NCBI GenBank assembly: GCA_002709385.1
Contig: PAQS01000004.1
Location: 1-64,000 of the forward strand
Source of the DNA: Waddliaceae bacterium
GTDB taxonomy: Bacteria > Chlamydiota > Chlamydiia > Chlamydiales > GCA-2709385
Direction of reading: 5' to 3'
DNA length: 64,000 nucleotides
Below the pieces are notes generated by a model. It was not told the origin of the DNA, did no database searches, and saw only the letters and a program-made list of their open reading frames with translations. The translations under genes were made by a program, and so were the position numbers. Positions 56,301 to 62,797 of this stretch are shown here, in pieces. Positions within the stretch are counted from its first letter, which is position 1, and every line of letters begins with the position of its first letter.

Positions 56301-58559
56301 TAAGTTACTTTTAGCTGTATTAATATAGCTTTCATAATCATCTAAATTTGAATTAGATGGTATAAATATACAATCTAGAATCCAATTAAGAAGCTTGTCT
56401 TTATCTGGTTGAGTTAATTCGAAATTAGTATAAAGTAAAAATATATCGTAAAATTCTTTTATTAGCACTTCATTAGAAAATATCGACTCACTTATACTTT
56501 TTCTAAAAATTTCATAAACTTTTTTTACATCATCAACTGTTTGACATTTTTCTGATTCAATAACACAGTCAATTATTTTTGTTTTTAGATTTTTATCTAA
56601 TACCGCTATTTTTTGTAACTCTTGTTCTTGGATAAATGTCTTATTTGTTTCATGAATTTGTTCTAATTTTTGTAATGATTTTTCTGCACTATCTAAATTT
56701 AACGAGTATTGCTCGCAAACATCTTCTGCTTTTTCACTTTTTTTATTAACCTCTAATTCACTAATAGTATCTTTTAAATTTTCTTTAAGATTTTTTATAT
56801 CTGTAGATGATTCAACATCAAAATTTGATAAATTGATTTTTGAAGAAAGAATAGATATAAATTGATAAACAGAGATCTGTTCACAGTCATTTTCTAAGTT
56901 TTCTAATGTGTAGCACACATCATCTATAACAATCTTTTTTTCTTCAGAAACATTTTCAAGATTTTTCTTTAATAATTCTAATACAGATTCACATAAACAC
57001 TTGTTATCTTTAAAAACTTGTAGCGGATCAGAATGTATATTATTAACATTCAATACTTGTGTGCTTAATTTACTCACATGTGTTTTATTTAGTGTATTCC
57101 ACTCTCTTTGTATTTCTTTTTTTTCTTTTTGAATCTCGAGTTTTTCCTGGATTTTTCTCAGTTTCTTCGCATTGGCTTCTATTTGTGGAGAGATTCCTGA
57201 AAGCCCTCCTTCTGGAAATAACTCTTGCTCAGCACTCTCTAGATCATCAATTAACTGTAATGCTTGATCAACATCATTTAAATTAATACGCCACTTTGTT
57301 AAAATAGTTTCAGTATAATCAAGTACAAACTCCTCTAACATTTCATAACGTTTTTCTTTCGGAAAAGCTGATGCTTTGTTATCGGTGATTTGATATAACC
57401 ATGCCAGAGCTGGGTGGGAGACCTTTCTTTCTTCTTTGTACACGGGTTCTGTAGGTTCTTCCTTAAATCCTGCTGTTTTGAATGCTTCTTTCATAAGATG
57501 AAAGGGTTGTGCTGTTTGATTTTTTGACAAAATGACGGGAGCACTTATTTGATCTAGAGAACCCCCTATCTGTTTATGGGCCTCTTTAATTGTTTCATTG
57601 TTTGTCATTTTTTTGCGTATCATTTCACCAATACCACCGCCAACTTTTACTCCTTGTGTCCGAGATAAAGGCTTGGTAGAGGAATTGGGTATCATTGAAT
57701 GAAAGCAATACTGGAACAGTGCTTGAATTTTTTCTTTTTCACTCTTCTCACTATCTTCAATTTTATATTCAGTAAGAGGAGCAAATTCTTCTCCACTCCC
57801 ATGAATATCATAGTTATAAACTTGTAGATTGATCTTACCTTCTGTATCTTTGTTAAAAACCAAATAAACAGGCTGCAACTTTCCATTTAGCATATAAGCA
57901 ACAGGTACAGAAAAAGATTCTGTTTCTGTTGAAGATATAACGTGTTCAGAAAATTTATCTACTAAATCGCTTAAAGATTGTTGAGGATCATGGCTTTGTA
58001 ACGCTTCGAGTACTTTTTCTCCATTCTCTCTTGCGTTTTTTAAAGTTTTAGCTCCTTCTGTATTTTCTTGAAGGTGTGCATCTAGATACTTTTCTCCTCT
58101 TTTTAAAGCTTCTAGTACAGAACGATATTGACGAAGAGAAGAATTACGGCTGTGAAATACTCTTCTCAATAAAAATAAAGGACTTATAGTGAACAAAGCT
58201 CCTTTAATTGTACTGAGTAAAGCACCTGTTTTTACTCGATCACTCCAATGAGTCCGTATTGCTGTAATTGCTTTATTGTTATCATTATTAACCTTAAAGG
58301 TTTTTGTTTCCGCGCCAATTTTTACCTGCACTTCCGTTTCATTATTCTCGTCTGTTTCATACTTTATAATGGTAGCTGAAATCTTACTTTCATTTGTTTC
58401 TTTCTGTTCGGAAAACACTTGTTTAGCAATTGATTCTAATTGAGTTTCAGAAATCTGCTTAATGTTTTTTTTGACACTATTAGAGCTATCTAAATGGACC
58501 TGTACCCATTTTTGAGAACCATCATTACTGACATTCCAGTCACCAATATTATTTCCCAT
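44349..58559 (-). CDS. Giant protein (4,736 residues) with DUF3638/DUF3645-like NTPase-helicase core
   Basis: One uninterrupted 14.2-kb frame; GAGG precedes the ATG by eight bases. The first about 1,200 residues are largely Glu/Lys-rich coiled coil; the middle contains GGVDCGF (C1555) and several globular stretches; residues from about 3,470 carry NTPase/helicase features: FSLRDEQLVTIA then MGLGKTSV (Walker A, 3503-3510), FFIDEFD (Walker B, D3693-E3694), AVPASAGT, a SecA-like AGLTGTGD (about 3,966) and CQAAYRMRALG-GGHSV (about 4,141), closely like the QACMRMR-LG-GQSV block of DUF3638 proteins of eukaryotes. An EAETEAEVKAE repeat follows. Cellular role unknown; a very large chaperone, helicase or effector are options. 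Confidence 0.8.
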   Translation of the reverse strand: MGNNIGDWNVSNDGSQKWVQVHLDSSNSVKKNIKQISETQLESIAKQVFSEQKETNESKISATIIKYETDENNETEVQVKIGAETKTFKVNNDNNKAITAIRTHWSDRVKTGALLSTIKGALFTISPLFLLRRVFHSRNSSLRQYRSVLEALKRGEKYLDAHLQENTEGAKTLKNARENGEKVLEALQSHDPQQSLSDLVDKFSEHVISSTETESFSVPVAYMLNGKLQPVYLVFNKDTEGKINLQVYNYDIHGSGEEFAPLTEYKIEDSEKSEKEKIQALFQYCFHSMIPNSSTKPLSRTQGVKVGGGIGEMIRKKMTNNETIKEAHKQIGGSLDQISAPVILSKNQTAQPFHLMKEAFKTAGFKEEPTEPVYKEERKVSHPALAWLYQITDNKASAFPKEKRYEMLEEFVLDYTETILTKWRINLNDVDQALQLIDDLESAEQELFPEGGLSGISPQIEANAKKLRKIQEKLEIQKEKKEIQREWNTLNKTHVSKLSTQVLNVNNIHSDPLQVFKDNKCLCESVLELLKKNLENVSEEKKIVIDDVCYTLENLENDCEQISVYQFISILSSKINLSNFDVESSTDIKNLKENLKDTISELEVNKKSEKAEDVCEQYSLNLDSAEKSLQKLEQIHETNKTFIQEQELQKIAVLDKNLKTKIIDCVIESEKCQTVDDVKKVYEIFRKSISESIFSNEVLIKEFYDIFLLYTNFELTQPDKDKLLNWILDCIFIPSNSNLDDYESYINTAKSNLKKKYNTASPSDIKGQFQNKTLSESLMRHRIGVFVQQLRSTNIEVENIQHRQIVQHFKAVLAFKNVVSKEFLLLHEKSKIENSLSVLEGDQVNYEQISEESKEGEEAKIRESSEAIKEKENEYSKLRTELETLVDSRKDVLEILKLFASTDALQNAIGESLDKEKKIIEQEEKRLSKKKEIHELEEHLKKEEKFFEKLKDIVGTLVLENDEQSLPTEDKFLIIEKNIKNLLREIGEFKELKELENLVKHAANILVGIKKGANTEKNKSNYSECIETMNEKSNAAFREQEKKVKKTKDEIKRLNEEYKEISDTSSQRQRNPEKSEWECIFDELEEILESSELSELKKLQEELRPNYEERIKKKKQELVACDRALRSIEAEHTYALRTLREERLLVERHKEIVKDLSKLSPWKPELEEEKIRNFFSSSEMQKHRESCLQSLQNVAEKAESLLEQSVKSSSLSMKQQLAAEALRLSRQALQSIATPHEHMLNGRADFWLGCNAEEREQWTSLLGKLEHSAWEGQLKMGALSKDPVLVLQLYKTQAIRMLFMRQEQVALQEKLVDWVCKIPRDKIKELWNKGEQNNWNNIPLDKVPEKDKRAFYAYHVLKKEWIKGVISERYEYLEDGEINGIQWHNSTNSSMNTDNIFFFSSFIEYMNEQNIGSLEEIETGDALTPLAYHHFTMDFLSLTNFLSDLKTGLSSSTEHENTIAALRDFTRSDQTDGRNLDGRSYESGYGSFHKVISGMEYMFLDRTTEFSSILEPQSKEQNASRSASNWQSEIIMRYGVDRATRLRRFPIAQDGGVDCGFKLICKGLQKEKLGLSIPDLNKENPIEIIMKTSELPPQVKGILDSHLHVESLRLGSEVLYEHCENKTSIQKNIEDEEIPSPIENNPYLLAHAGRLSIQTPSDVNEDDVFGNEGSPTWLLVSSEEGKQELMGDIFIKKHPLPQLQRDKEKTSDCLTLNPLMLQSEGEYKKRDVKRFLDDSRQASHMKHFLELFRNSEESSLPPHIRTQLVTAIVGGGDACQSSALSYSPESISMTIAFMKENIQYLDNPEVQNLLRETIFGTQVLQGWIDDNTDSLIDGVMVLKEVLLIAHDKKNTLAHLFLHEVLASIEEQCKASLDRWNNHGLDNPLLYGSGQEAPMPFSGRVIGKRVWEVENTIIHAQHERIKYSQSVGANERALDLSKEKKIRLNLLIGNNGLFSDFKKEIPNYNLLENQQSNIFNASDERNVKQTKMAFYLSHVKRKWESEEDQRILENVEDLAVLLYAYKALQSHIGVVSEGHRSQLLHWVESKVFPEIQKQNVIEEKLLGNLLKKLYPQKAEDILNNNGQWNKDPKRLLAFRYMDGEKVLGEIDLRARLGSDAGGEQLLPLIDKMVKNSGFKKIFGHSPPKEGMGEIGAGIATYKVKHQGQIFSLSYGMHADTLEAHREWQGKELTFINPSVKEKTPFDHLLQERGLWQDKRGQIYLFVREDSINQEDVLRVYLNKDTGLIERVSNYKDTHNLVQQKDLESKNKLSCLSPFNQLRFSLKGKTSVDYVQLKGTEYSLKRKNKNWEIFRGNDCLGTVYPDAHKAMLERFGDHYQDFAIPIRTREGKEKILFIPYEFSVEVGQGAVHFKQNELPQPVLLEISPDGSLKSDAEGQLYLAAYYLAMAQGATQGSQARKWRIKSKEALNQINTSKLNGVNQQRIQNIIQLVRAQSLSKIEKRPHIDTLALKVRMELYNRDFEKRLKLEQKSVFEADPSYRLAVIYDDLRKLKGIKVDDSTEQLIGVGALTEKEIDELESLRATYLSEEDLNLDIHQRFLLSGQSINPKLSLPTQFSLELMVMLLRFGKNPSDNEKRETLNKRVNPLTFNELLQNFWEYRNDIYENGWKSQDLPLIFEEIKLPEGLSADERELYKIVESEARKQLLLVSQIGYQKSKQFEAAEKGLNEAKTQAENIKRNFPYLVQIPRISIVLKKIEDFKYEHKLEILEDLSELLKEVDEVLQEEVKTMKNQKISQKQKIELKAKKIEQAKTEEKDTNELENQKQELERELSSIEERMNQIVSFVDPIHKMTLEVTSKQKFIRAMVSMDENLKVHPFSSPDSRPLGDIEIPEFLMDALGNDQHILMRLVEGADLRELALQEPKELLGLIGDVFRHPLQMKNFYNDLESRGFFAENGMDTFLDSMGAKQTGSALFTGVVAGILIANETGESEIKYQDKEELTTRAASKKGLSDELKRVQNKIEVLQGQKKESSVKELTSNTYETSQFLQKSEKFFSGERDRPTVKEKEALRDFLGNKKNSRVAEEFKRLSEEAYEKGTIGKLPKALRKFSAAKYRLRQLTQLAQARDLHSLKTQQVSDLFDIGKDLDDVLFYVQKRLSASEHEQTVWQLITPYQKVFEKLSDDLKNENYIKRAKKLLGEQKQARWRPDIGKTYDIISSSNSEKKDDILKELAKHRVFGIELSQNGDKIEKINGKALKSDGKGFQWIANIIDDLINIKLDKEKGLAPIGILPEDPQSAYGKELKQGLLNQKNLYEPKKQIAYKDFALLVEQVNSESLSLEKDLKNLEASILQELRLGEPGSDQNLIHLRNQLRSGAISQSRLIKTLQHMQSRGDFQKEGYDNLNRDVRKYTQKSVQLQALRQGQSEITRLGKIAKKRNHYLSQMRRPEFLLKSGQRKKLSGKIQELDEQWKLGSQNVYQSIQSADRNLFARLQEIDKALNDLRYAQRKVVNHIDKINYAQSVLGFSLRDEQLVTIATLMKDPNRLVELRMGLGKTSVILPTLLAILSEEGVTPIGMVPKELFALNKEDMDPATRLMFEMSATTFHFDRSVITENYSTEDLLKLTNTYEELLQAKNQNGYILMTAEDLASLENKIDELDYSFQNHESQIDRWNKEKKECEDSLFKQTETETEKEELKKKIAELKKKIDSARDESRNLHEVIYVLEGMYDLFHEEETAFFIDEFDRVSRANSEVSAEIDRSVPDSSLGEASRQIVETIFSSVNTEDEEDSKIQILREAIEKNSQASLSSKELEEGLKAIAGKFYEDSEEYSKEEFVDWLTGTENKAISEFLGEDKVLGVLRKTLGLEGGLLTVALLKNRFSVSVDWDSKNEAVAVPASAGTVSATTKYSDSVMQTLMTYLLASYKPQGSEFLNKQASNIVRSNDVNEELKEKLQEVLDKKQNIAEVLSGNELWQRQLRWEFVRAASTQGYMQSTTRQIRNPMQQALFALPSVAGLTGTGDPNGAPLLNMSDFKKNGRQAVAEVLYRIVRSSPEGLDSLVEEFPEDPKAQADWLVQKMGEKTDGQFTYAAFINQAGIADNKTVFELVKNIATTAKRVVAFVHPDPDNRQRLVQRDENYELAEKHDLHDDELEETCFGYNKKDTRGVDQPKLRRLKGKKALLPIGPDGSAELCQAAYRMRALGDEGGHSVTLAVSEKEAKNLKPDGGELYLFDALKANQEQSDQNERVMSLMSRTQEIQSHLHRCRHDIKAQMAKKFGKTPSDEYLAARGKVISLMDKAVIKSTDIEVQLLSALKGGGSIETQIAFKQQIEEELKNLNSIQEKLGKITSAVLDLGFISERMEKTIGEVNILSKKIKESWDSEYAPYLPKKVTGEENANGESQTEAETEAEVKAETQAETEAEVESSKGTKKQRKALLNELAANEEDVPRGSNIVSIQDLIKARNEGVIEEKGQMKSLIEKKFAVHKSLLSTLETWKGGKPPPRMAIVELYPCDALTGKRSTGGSYFFAMPVELLSHHDEEERQVLRNVVVRQNPINLRGNLENLRAPVKEGKAVEQFSAVAYLPIIDKEGEVSLMQIKNQSGSLPENLEEAIEDSLKIPKEKKDALSKLYKKMDSYKDKLEQCEKDKSEVEVEISKLNNKKDKSEEDIQECNELKKGMLENEDEIKKINKKIEELNSQIEILSLPDGLINYTGLLNSGSSSARALDVLDQMALPLLLMGYTIDDSQQARVQKEYAELSTAEQKEVRSTLQKTQGTSYRQVLKSLSKK

Positions 58560-58735
58560 TTGATATCCTCAAAGTCATACACACAATACAGAATCATTAT
58601 CGGAAAAACTTGGTTCTAACTTTGAATTTTTATTTTAATCTCTATCACTTAATTGCTTAAGATGTAATATTTAGTGATTTTGATACTTCGTCGTAGATAC
58701 AATAGTTTGCTATTGTTTGATCTAACATTGGAACT

Positions 58736-58757
58736 CCTCCTAAACAATCTTAGGAGG
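58736..58757. terminator. Small hairpin between apt and the giant gene
   Basis: CCTCCTAA (58736-58743) pairs with TTAGGAGG (58750-58757), six-base loop. It is 54 bases downstream of the apt stop on the minus strand and also within the region upstream of the giant gene. A second pair, CAATAG/CTATTG, is at 58700-58715. No T-run follows, so termination is only tentative; the sequence resembles the inner part of the adk hairpin. Confidence 0.4.
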
Positions 58758-58810
58758 TATAAACGAATGTGCTGAAAGTACAAATGAATATTGTTTACGG
58801 TTTATTTCGC

Positions 58811-59374
58811 TTATTCTTTTAATAAACTATACAATGGATAACTAAGTTTTTCTCTTCCACGTAGTTCAGTAATTTCTATAACGCAGGCAACTTCATGTAC
58901 GATACCACCAAGCTTTTCAATTAACTGAGCAGCTGCTTGAGCGCTGCCTGCAGTAGCTACTAGATCATCTATAATTAGAACTTTTTGCCCTTCTTTAATG
59001 GCACCTTCCTGCATTTCTATAAGATCTGAACCGTATTCTTTTTCATAGGAAATAGAAACCGTATTACCAGGTAATTTTCCTGGTTTACGTATCAATACAA
59101 AAGGTTTTTCCATCATCAATGCTAAAGTTGACACAAAAATAAAACCTCTTGATTCTAAGCCAGCTAACACATCTATGTTCTGATGTGTGTAATGCTCTGC
59201 AAATTTCTCTATACAAGCTCGAAAAGCTACAGGGTGTTTTAACAAAGAACAGATATCGAAAAAATTGATTCCTTTTTTGGGAAAGTCTGGAATTGTGCGA
59301 ATATTTGCACGTATGATTTCTAGATTATCTGTATGCACTGCAATTTCTCCTGAAAGTTTCATAGCCCTACACAT
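58811..59374 (-). CDS. apt: Adenine phosphoribosyltransferase
   Basis: Apt makes AMP from adenine and PRPP (purine salvage). Signature features: IRTIPDFPKKGINFFDI, GLESRGFIF, VLIRKPGKLPG and the PRPP-binding VLIIDDLVATAGSA. The product is about 187 residues from the ATG at 59374, or 183 from a second ATG at 59362; neither has a strong ribosome site, so the start is uncertain. Salvage of host adenine would suit an intracellular lifestyle; together with the nucleoside phosphorylase it is the only purine-related gene seen here. Confidence 0.9.
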   Translation of the reverse strand: MCRAMKLSGEIAVHTDNLEIIRANIRTIPDFPKKGINFFDICSLLKHPVAFRACIEKFAEHYTHQNIDVLAGLESRGFIFVSTLALMMEKPFVLIRKPGKLPGNTVSISYEKEYGSDLIEMQEGAIKEGQKVLIIDDLVATAGSAQAAAQLIEKLGGIVHEVACVIEITELRGREKLSYPLYSLLKE

Positions 59375-59539
59375 TAGATTAAGACACCCTACAAGTAAAG
59401 GATTTCTCCATATCGAAAGCTACAGAGATTTATCACTTTACACAAGTGAGTGATAAAAAATTTCCATAATACTCTTCACTGGAATTAAAAAATAGATTTT
59501 ATTTTAGACATAAAGTATACCCAAAAATACAAAGATATT

Positions 59540-59818
59540 TTGCCCTCCCTACCTATGTGGGGAGAATACCTAGCACATAAGATTTTGTAGCTCTCGAGCT
59601 ACTGTAGACACAAAACGACTTTTTTTTACTTTGGTGCGTATGCCCAAAGTCAGTAAGACTCCCCGTACCCTCTTTTTTTGGAAGAGTTGAATGAGAAGCA
59701 AGGAGGCCTCTTTTCTTGTACCGGGGACTTGTTCCACAACGTTTGGTTTGGAGTAAGTCTCTCTATGGCTTCTTTAGAAAACCTGTTTTCGCGTTGTGGG
59801 GAATTGGTTTTCTACAGG
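59540..59818 (+). promoter_or_regulatory. Structured leader RNA or small RNA upstream of the 59827 gene
   Basis: In the 450-base gap I see successive inverted repeats: CTCCC/GGGAG (59545-59549, 59560-59564), GTAGCT/AGCTAC (59587-59592, 59597-59602) followed by T8, ACTTTGG/CCAAAGT (59628-59634, 59644-59650), TCCCCGTAC/GTACCGGGGA (59660-59668, 59718-59727), and AGAAAACC/GGTTTTCT (59776-59783, 59806-59813). The last can alternate with CCTGT (59782-59786) pairing with ACAGG (59814-59818), which overlaps the AGGAGG ribosome site. No family of known riboswitch or RNA gene was recognised. Confidence 0.5.
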
Positions 59819-59826
59819 AGGCTTCA

Positions 59827-61401
59827 ATGACTACAATTGCAAATGCCACAGTGACTCCAGAACTTGGGTCACAAGTTTTTCTACCACCGCAAGACCAGGT
59901 TGTTTCACGATTCAAAACCCTAAGTTCTTCAGACTCACTGAGCATTTACATAGATCAGCTACGTAATACTTTGCTAGTGAGCAAAGGTAAGGCAAAAACT
60001 TTTTGGAAAAGTGCTGTGAAAACAATGGAAGGTTTGTCACAGGGTTCATTTGGGCGTATGGGAGGAGAAATTGATCCTACACTACGTCTTAAAAACTTAT
60101 CAGTAATCAAACAACAACCACCTATTATTCCTCCGAAAGACGGAAATAGTATTACTCACTCCTTCACACTGAATCAGATTATTGACCAGGCAAAATCCTC
60201 TTGGACAAATTCAGCGATCATTAACGAGTGTGCCTCAGATGCAAAAACTCGCGAACAAAACAAAGAATATAATCCTGGACAAGCTCACATTCAACGTATT
60301 GCCATCCATACGACCTTAGATAGTATCTCTTCTTATTCAGACTCTCGCCTACAAGGAATGGCTGGTGATACAGCAATTCGCAGTTACAGCGAGATTCTCC
60401 AAAAAGCCGGTTATAGTTTTAAAGACCCTATTGTACAACAGCTAGATCGCGCCGCTGCTATACAGAGTCGACTTGAAGATCTCTACAGTATCCGATACGA
60501 AGCAGAGTACTATAGTAGCTCTTCCAAAATGGAAGTATATAAAAAAGGCATGGAAGAATTAAGCCAAGCTATAAGAGAAGAAGTTGCTCTTATGCAACCT
60601 GGTGAAACCATGATGTTTGGTGGCGGTTTTGTTGCTGGCTGGGAAGGTCATGCCATGTATTACGAAGTCGTCAAACAAGAAAACAACCAGTGCACATTCC
60701 GAGTATACAATTCTGGCTATGGACATGGAACACACGAACACTACACAATTAATGGTAGTCGCAAGGTAAATACTTGCCGCGAAGTTGGTCCATTTGATCA
60801 AAGCAAACTTACACATAGTTTAGTTCTTCAAAACCTTATGCTTGTCAACGTTGGCCTTCCCCGCCTAGAAGAAGTTCCAGGCAAAGAACCAAAAGAACTC
60901 AGCGCATTTTGGAGCTCACGAGAAGCTGTTAACTATATCTATGAATTGCAAGATAGTTTGGGCTCAATCATTCCTGGATCTATAGATGATGCTAAAAAAG
61001 AACAGTCTTCAGGTACTTGTACAATCGAGGGACTACATGCTTACGTATACAAGCATTTAGACCGTGATGAATACAAGCGCTTACGTATGTTCGAAAAAGT
61101 AGAAGTAGTTAATCAACTTTATCAATATACATCAGAAGTATTCAAAATTAGTCAAAGTACTATTGAAAAAACGACGGATATTGGTATTTTACTTCGTTGC
61201 ACACATAAAGTAGAAAAATACTTAAGTGCAAATGGACATCTTTTATCAGCCAGCGAACATGCAAAAGCGTGGGCGACAATGGTTAAAATGGAAGACTTTA
61301 TCTCAAGAAGCGAGTCTTTCATAGATATGGGAAGTTGGTATAATAGAGTGGCGTGGAGTGCTCTATTTGGAAATCCAGATAGTGGCCTCGATGTAGCTTA
61401 A
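59827..61401 (+). CDS. Putative cysteine-protease-like protein, 524 residues
   Basis: The start is the ATG at 59827, with AGGAGG five bases upstream; an earlier TTG at 59716 would only read the structured leader. No family was recognised, but motifs in order, GWEGHAMYYEV (H275), YNSGYG (N295) and QSSGTCTIEGLHAYV (C398), resemble the His, Asn and Cys positions of some leaderless cysteine-protease effectors in which the QxxGxC stretch starts a helix. The first about 140 residues are Ser/Gln/Pro-rich. No signal peptide. It may be a type III effector; the enzymatic role is an inference. Confidence 0.55.
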   Translation: MTTIANATVTPELGSQVFLPPQDQVVSRFKTLSSSDSLSIYIDQLRNTLLVSKGKAKTFWKSAVKTMEGLSQGSFGRMGGEIDPTLRLKNLSVIKQQPPIIPPKDGNSITHSFTLNQIIDQAKSSWTNSAIINECASDAKTREQNKEYNPGQAHIQRIAIHTTLDSISSYSDSRLQGMAGDTAIRSYSEILQKAGYSFKDPIVQQLDRAAAIQSRLEDLYSIRYEAEYYSSSSKMEVYKKGMEELSQAIREEVALMQPGETMMFGGGFVAGWEGHAMYYEVVKQENNQCTFRVYNSGYGHGTHEHYTINGSRKVNTCREVGPFDQSKLTHSLVLQNLMLVNVGLPRLEEVPGKEPKELSAFWSSREAVNYIYELQDSLGSIIPGSIDDAKKEQSSGTCTIEGLHAYVYKHLDRDEYKRLRMFEKVEVVNQLYQYTSEVFKISQSTIEKTTDIGILLRCTHKVEKYLSANGHLLSASEHAKAWATMVKMEDFISRSESFIDMGSWYNRVAWSALFGNPDSGLDVA

Positions 61402-61420
61402 AAACCCCAACTCTGTTAAG

Positions 61421-61451
61421 GCTTGGTACAGATACCTGTACCAAGCTTTTT
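61421..61451 (+). terminator. Rho-independent terminator after the 59827 gene
   Basis: GCTTGGTACAG (61421-61431), a four-base loop and CTGTACCAAGC (61436-61446) followed by TTTTT. It ends 9 bases before the YihY ATG at 61460, so YihY would need its own promoter or arise by read-through. Confidence 0.85.
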
Positions 61452-61459
61452 ATATCTTT

Positions 61460-62797
61460 ATGACTGATTTTATTAATAAACTGCTTCTATTTTGTCGAAT
61501 TGATGTTTGGCGCATTCGTGTTCAACAAACAAATCGCTCTTACGCTTATTTCATAACCATACTTAGAGTATTGCTTACTGCAGGGCGTCGTTTTGATGAG
61601 GATAAGTGTCCTCTTAAAGCTTCAGCTCTTACTTTTTACTCTCTACTCTCTATTGTTCCGGTTATTGCTACTCTTTTTGGTATTGCGAAGGGATTTGGCT
61701 TCGAAAAGATGCTTGAAAGATCTTTAATGGAACGCTTTCATCAGCAGTCAGAAGTCATGGAACAATTATTGGTCTTCTCTCACTCTCTGTTAGAGCATAC
61801 CAAGGGCGGAGTCATCGCTGGAATTAGTGTTTTGTTTCTAATTTGGACCGTATTGAAGCTTTTGGGACATATAGAAGAAGCCTTCAATGATATTTGGCGC
61901 ATACACAAGCAACGTTCTTTTGCTAGAAAGTTTGGTGACTATCTCTCAATGATTGTGGTCTGTCCTATTCTTGTAGTTTTATCTAGCAGCCTTACCGTAT
62001 TCATAGCAAGCCAATGGAACTCTCTAGAAAGTGATGGTGGTCTTCTTTCTCATTTGGGACCTGTAGTGAGAACTCTTCTTAAACTGAGTCCTTATTTCCT
62101 TATTTCTACATTGTTTGCTTTTACCTACCTTTTTATGCCTAACGGAAAAACAAAACTTAGTTCTGCAATCATAAGCGGTCTTATTGCCGGTGCTGTGTAC
62201 CAAACGGCACAATGGCTATATATTTATTTTCAGGTAGGTGTTGCTCAGTATGGTGCGGTCTATGGGAGCTTTGCGGCTTTACCTTTATTTCTTATTTGGA
62301 TGCAGCTAAGTTGGTTGATTGTTTTAGCTGGTGCAGAGCTTTGTGCTGCTTCGCACAATACAGCAGAATATGAATTTCACTTAGATTGCTCACAAGTAAG
62401 CCATGATTTTCGCTTAGAGCTTGCTATTTTGATCACGCATCGTTCTATTTTAGGGTTTACAGGAAAAAGAAAAGCTCCTACATCTTGGACCCTTTCTACA
62501 GAATTAGGCATTCCTATTCGCCTGACTCGAGAGTTACTTCACAGACTGATTCAAGCAAATATTATTTGCGATAGTCAAAAGTCCCCTGAATCAGATCATG
62601 TTTATTTGCCTGCTCGTCCTATAGAAAACTTAAGAATAAGCGACGTTATACGAGCTATTCATGAATCTGGTGCAGGAAGCATTCCTGTTAACCAGTCTCA
62701 ATCTTATAAAGAAATTTCAACACGCCTCCATAAAATGGGCGTTGACATGGCTCAGTCAGAAGAAAATATTCGTATTCAAGATATTCAGATTGATTAA
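61460..62797 (+). CDS. YihY/BrkB-family inner-membrane protein
   Basis: The 445-residue protein has the YihY/virulence-factor BrkB fold: SALTFYSLLSIVPVIATLFGIAKGFGF, WTVLKLLGHIEEAFNDIWRI, LMPNGKTKLSSAIISGLIAG and YGAVYGSFAALPLFLIWMQLSWLIVLAGAEL, six membrane segments in all. The C-terminal about 100 residues look like a winged-helix domain (ELGIPIRLTRELLHRLIQANII), as in some members. The transport or lipid function of the family is unclear. Its last codons are part of the tandem hairpin repeat. Confidence 0.85.
   Translation: MTDFINKLLLFCRIDVWRIRVQQTNRSYAYFITILRVLLTAGRRFDEDKCPLKASALTFYSLLSIVPVIATLFGIAKGFGFEKMLERSLMERFHQQSEVMEQLLVFSHSLLEHTKGGVIAGISVLFLIWTVLKLLGHIEEAFNDIWRIHKQRSFARKFGDYLSMIVVCPILVVLSSSLTVFIASQWNSLESDGGLLSHLGPVVRTLLKLSPYFLISTLFAFTYLFMPNGKTKLSSAIISGLIAGAVYQTAQWLYIYFQVGVAQYGAVYGSFAALPLFLIWMQLSWLIVLAGAELCAASHNTAEYEFHLDCSQVSHDFRLELAILITHRSILGFTGKRKAPTSWTLSTELGIPIRLTRELLHRLIQANIICDSQKSPESDHVYLPARPIENLRISDVIRAIHESGAGSIPVNQSQSYKEISTRLHKMGVDMAQSEENIRIQDIQID

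Noticed and set aside
44349-58559. The giant frame as a SecA or ordinary DEAD-box helicase
   Set aside because: The AGLTGTG and Walker motifs are SecA-like, but length, motif spacing and the RMRALG-GGHSV block fit DUF3638-type better.
59716-59826. Upstream in-frame extension of the 59827 gene (TTG at 59716)
   Set aside because: It reads through hairpins with a poor start, while AGGAGG lies correctly before ATG 59827.
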